Source of the DNA: Actinostola sp. cb2023
Lineage: Eukaryota; Cnidaria; Anthozoa; Actiniaria; Actinostolidae
DNA: 64,000 nt
Reading direction: 5' to 3'
Assembly (NCBI GenBank): GCA_033675265.1
Contig: JAUJYZ010000681.1
Location: 248,001 to 312,000, forward strand
This document shows positions 54,701 through 59,628 of this stretch, piece after piece. Below the pieces are notes generated by a model. It had not been told where the DNA came from. It did no database searches and saw only the letters and a program-made list of their open reading frames with translations. The position numbers and the translations under genes are program-made. The first letter of the stretch is position 1, and every line of letters begins with the position of its first letter.

Positions 54701-57700
54701 CTCACAAATTGGTCAGTTTACAGCAACATACTTGCATAGTCTCCTATGGCATACAATACGGTGCATAACTCATCCAAACATGGCCAGTGTTTGGGGTTGC
54801 ATCTTAGACCCTACAAGAAACACAAAACAAGAGATTAGAAAGTAGACCCCCTTGACAAGGGAAATGGCTGCAAAAATACTGCTGCAAATGTGGAGCAAAA
54901 CGTTAAATGAGAATGCCCATTGCTAACAGTACATACATGTATGTAGTCATTAATCTCAAAAAGGTTGTCCAGATGAAAAGACTAATAATTTAATATCATT
55001 ATGTTTTCAATTTCTGCATGTGGAACTGCGAGTTGATACCAGCGCCATTACATTCAGTTCTCACAATGCTGTGTACTTTTGCATCTCAAATTGAATTCCA
55101 CGAGAGCAAATTGAATACACAATAATAATAATACATAATGAATCACGTGACTTTATTGTAGTATTGTAGTATTGTCTTTTCATCTTGACAACCTTTTTGA
55201 GAATGACTGTATATAATCAGGGCTTATGGTTTGATGCACGGATGCGGAACTGCATAATTTGGCTTGCTCCGCATAATTTGCATAATCCGGATAATCCCGC
55301 ATAATTTGGAGAAATTTGTAGAAAATCATAAAACAGGTATCTATTTTTGCTATTTCTCAAAGATTCTTCACAAATTAACCGAAGTTATCAGTATATTTCC
55401 TTCGATTCCTAGATTCCCAAATCGTCGAAATGTACGATTCACACTGGAATGACAAGGCGTTCTATGTTAAAAACCGCATAATTCGCGATTTTCCCCGCAT
55501 AATTCGCGATTTCCCCCGCATAATTCACCAAAAAATCCCACATAATTTTGATTTTTTTTCCGCATCCTACCATAAGCCCTGTATAATATTGTATAAACAA
55601 TCAAAACATTTTAACCAACTTGTCACTAAACAGGTACATTGTACATGTACCTCTTCAAAAGCTTGCCTTGCCAGGGTTAGATTGTAACATTTGATTGACA
55701 CCTTGCCAACATGGTACCAGACAGTCACATCTGAGTCATCCAACGTCACAGCCTGAAAAAAATTACAAGCATATTCCATTTTGGCAAACGGATTGTAGTT
55801 GTCAAATATTTCGGCAAAAAGTTGGCGATTCGTCATTAGCTCAGCTTCTCTCGTTTTTCGTATTTAACAGGACACACAAACTGATAAAGGGCCGAAGAAG
55901 CATTCTTCTTACTTGTTAATATGTACATGTGGTGCATGGAGAAGCATATAATTTATATAGTCACATCACCAAAATACGGAACTGTACTATTGTAAATTTA
56001 TTTATATTGCAAAAATGGTATATACAGTCATTCTCAAAAAGTTAAGGTTGTCCAGATGAAAAGAATACAATACTACTAACAATAAAGTCACGTGATTCAT
56101 TATGTTTTCAATTTCCTCGCGTGGAATTTCAATTTGAGATGCAAAAGTACACGGCATTGTGAGAAATGAATGTAATGCCGCTATCATGCGCAGAAATTGA
56201 ATACATAATGAATCACGTGACTTTATTGTAGTATTGCAGTCTTTTCATCTGGACAACCTTTTTGAGAATGACTGACTTTTGTATAATACTCTATGTAATA
56301 GATACAATATGAGCGGCCGAACTGTATGGTATTTACAATGGCGAGCCAAAGGCGAGCCATTGTAAATACCATACAGTTCAGACGCGAATATTGTATCTGA
56401 CTTATCGAATCCAACAAATGTATAAGTGGATGTTTTGCTATAATTTTGATGATAGGAAAACAGCTTGGCTGAGAAAATCCAAGTTAAAGTTGAATGCAAA
56501 TGAGGACGATTCTGTATCCGATTTACAGATGTCTGCTACGCTTATGATTTCTATTGTATTTCCCTCATTAATTATTAATGAATTCGATAAGATATAATAA
56601 TGAAGATACCTCAAGGTAAGCATCAGTAGCCTTCTCATAGTCCCCTCTATTCTCTGCTAAGACGGCGAGGTTCTTGTGAGCAGAATACTTTAATACTTGT
56701 CCGGGATGATGCAATCTTTCTTCTTCTGGTTCTGGGGCAGGTGCCTGAAAAACCCAAACACTGAACTGATTATCATTTATAAATATATTCATCAAATAAT
56801 GCAGTAAAGCCATGCTATAGTGTTAAGCTCTCTCTGAGATGGACACCCTAAGGACCCTAAACAGCTGTCCGTCTTAGAGAGAGTTTAACACTGTAGAAAT
56901 TTGGCCGCATTAATTTATGGCTGTCAAGGCTGATAGACAGTTCAAATTCGAGTTTTATTTGCTATTCAAGAACAAAGGAACCGACCTTGTAAATAGATCA
57001 TCCATTTCCATGAAAAGTGATCCTACAGTTTATGGCATGTTAGGTGTGATCTATTTGTTTTCAGTCATTAGCTCTGGTTAGTGTCCATCTTAGGGAGTGT
57101 TTTTGTACTGTTTTTGTACCTAAATTGAATTATTATAAAGGGTCCGTTGTTCGTCTTAGTCTAGAGAGGTGTCCGTCTTAGAGAGGTGTCCGTTTGATGA
57201 GAGTTCACTGTAATAGGCCCGCCTACAATACAATGTACAAGTACTGTAGTTGCAACTCATTGTTGCTTGCTTTTGTGTGCACATTTTTTTTTGTGGCAAC
57301 TTCTCAACACTGTACAGTGTAGTTATAGGGTAATTTCAAATGAGGCCTTACTGCTGTGCGTTGAGTTAGATGTCCAAGCTTTCACCGTCTACGGTGTCGT
57401 CAGAGACTGAATGAAGAAAAATACAACCTATTGTTTTAGGAACTTTGTCATGCACGAGCACCTACTGAACCCTCTTAGCAATATACAAATATTTTTCTTC
57501 ATTCAGTCTCTGACGACGCCGTAGATGGTGAAAGCTCGGACATCTAACTCAACGCACAACGCACAAGTGTAAGGCCTCATTTGAAATTACCCTATACTAC
57601 TACACCATGCTGCTGAAGGACAACTTCATTAGACTGTACAGTGTATGTACAACTCGCTTGATGCAGTCCACGTAACAATAATAATAATAATAATAATAAT

Positions 57701-59545
57701 AAAAGAGTATTTATATAGCGCATCCTGGAACCTCGATGCGCTTTACAATAAGAAAAAGAACTAAAAACCAGTGGATTATGAACTAAAGTACAGAATGTAC
57801 AATGTACAACAAACCTCTTTGACTAATGTTGATAAAAGTAGCTCTTGGTAGGTTTCCTCGGCTTTTGTATAGTCCTCAGCATGCTGATATCGCAAGGCTT
57901 TATTATACAGTTCCAAAGCCTCTGCTTCCTGGTCAAACAAAATCATTCTTGGTTAAATACAGATACTGAATCCTGGATTTGTACAAGTATGGTTCAAAGA
58001 GAGAGTAAATTAAAGTGAAAGGAACATCACAAACCACAGATACATGTACATGCATATTATTACATGTACATGCATTTACAAATATAGTCCCATTCACAGT
58101 TCCCTGAGTCATCTTGATGGCCTTTAATTGCAGTGAGACCAACGGCGACCTTGCAATGATTAATAGAGACCTTTTTTAACACCTTGAACAATTATTCACG
58201 TCTTTATCATCGCAAGGGCTACATATACCTTTCAAGATGGCGCAGGGAAATGTGAAGTGGACTATAGGATTGTACAATACCCACAGCCCAACTAGTACAT
58301 GTACATATCTTTATGAGGCTACTGGGAATTTGCTAAGGAAGTTGCCATAACTTATTTAGACTTTTTTCAAGAATAACGTATTTTTTGAATTGGGGAAAAA
58401 GTTATAAAATCATTCATAAAGACTGTAATGTTTAAGTTTTCAAATAATGGCAATAATCAGCACAAGGGCGTTTTTGTATAACAAATGATTCCTTTTTTTT
58501 AATTAGTAGACATCATCAAATTTGCATATTGAGATTTCAAACCTCTATAACTCATAAACGCAAGGTTCAAATCACAAAATGCTGAACCCACCAACTATTC
58601 AGCTTATATTGAATAGATTTGAATAGATTTTTAAAACAATCTCACAGGGGTTAGTTGCACTTTAAAAATGAGAATATTTTATGTGTGTGACCTTTACAGT
58701 ATATGGGATTCCTGTGGTAGAGTACTGATGATGATGATGAGTACTCAATATATTACTGTACATTGGACTGCCTGTCGTACTAGAGGATTATTGTGACAAT
58801 ACAGCAGAACCTACATGTACAGCAGTTGATATGGACACCAAAAGGACATTTCAAATTAAAAAACTTTCAATTTAGCTGCTTTTAATATTTGTTTAATGGT
58901 AATCTTTTTCTATGTACAACATAGAATTGTTTTGAATGTTTCCATTTGACTTTTTCTGTATATACCACAGGGAGCCCAAATATACAATGTAGTACATGAC
59001 CAACTACAATATTTTAACAATACCCCCCAAACAAATAGTTGGGCTTCCTCAGTGCAATACACCTCGGCTACATCAGTAGGTCATATACACATGTACAAAT
59101 TATCTATTATATATATATGTCCATAGTTTATCCACTTTATTCATTTAGACACATATTGGCATACTGTAATAACAATAATTGTTGGTTTGCACGTGATGTC
59201 ATGGCAGCCATGTTGGTGCCCATGCAATTACAAAGCATTCCTCATTATCTTCTCATGTACATGTATTATTAGTATACAAGTACAATTGTACCACCAACAT
59301 GGTCGCAGCGTCTTTGTACTTTATATCTCCAGGGGTTGATTGCAAACCAGCAAATACTGCAATAGCGATGTTCACTGTGACGTAAACCATTGTTAATTGT
59401 TTTTGCCAACTAGAGATCGATTGGCTGATGAAATAAAGCAACTTGTGAAGAGCTATTGTAATCATGGTTGACAAATTAACTGTTAATTACGTCAATGTTT
59501 ACAAACAGTGAACATCGCAAAAGCATGATAACCATAATGACCTGT

Positions 59546-59628
<83 letters not shown>
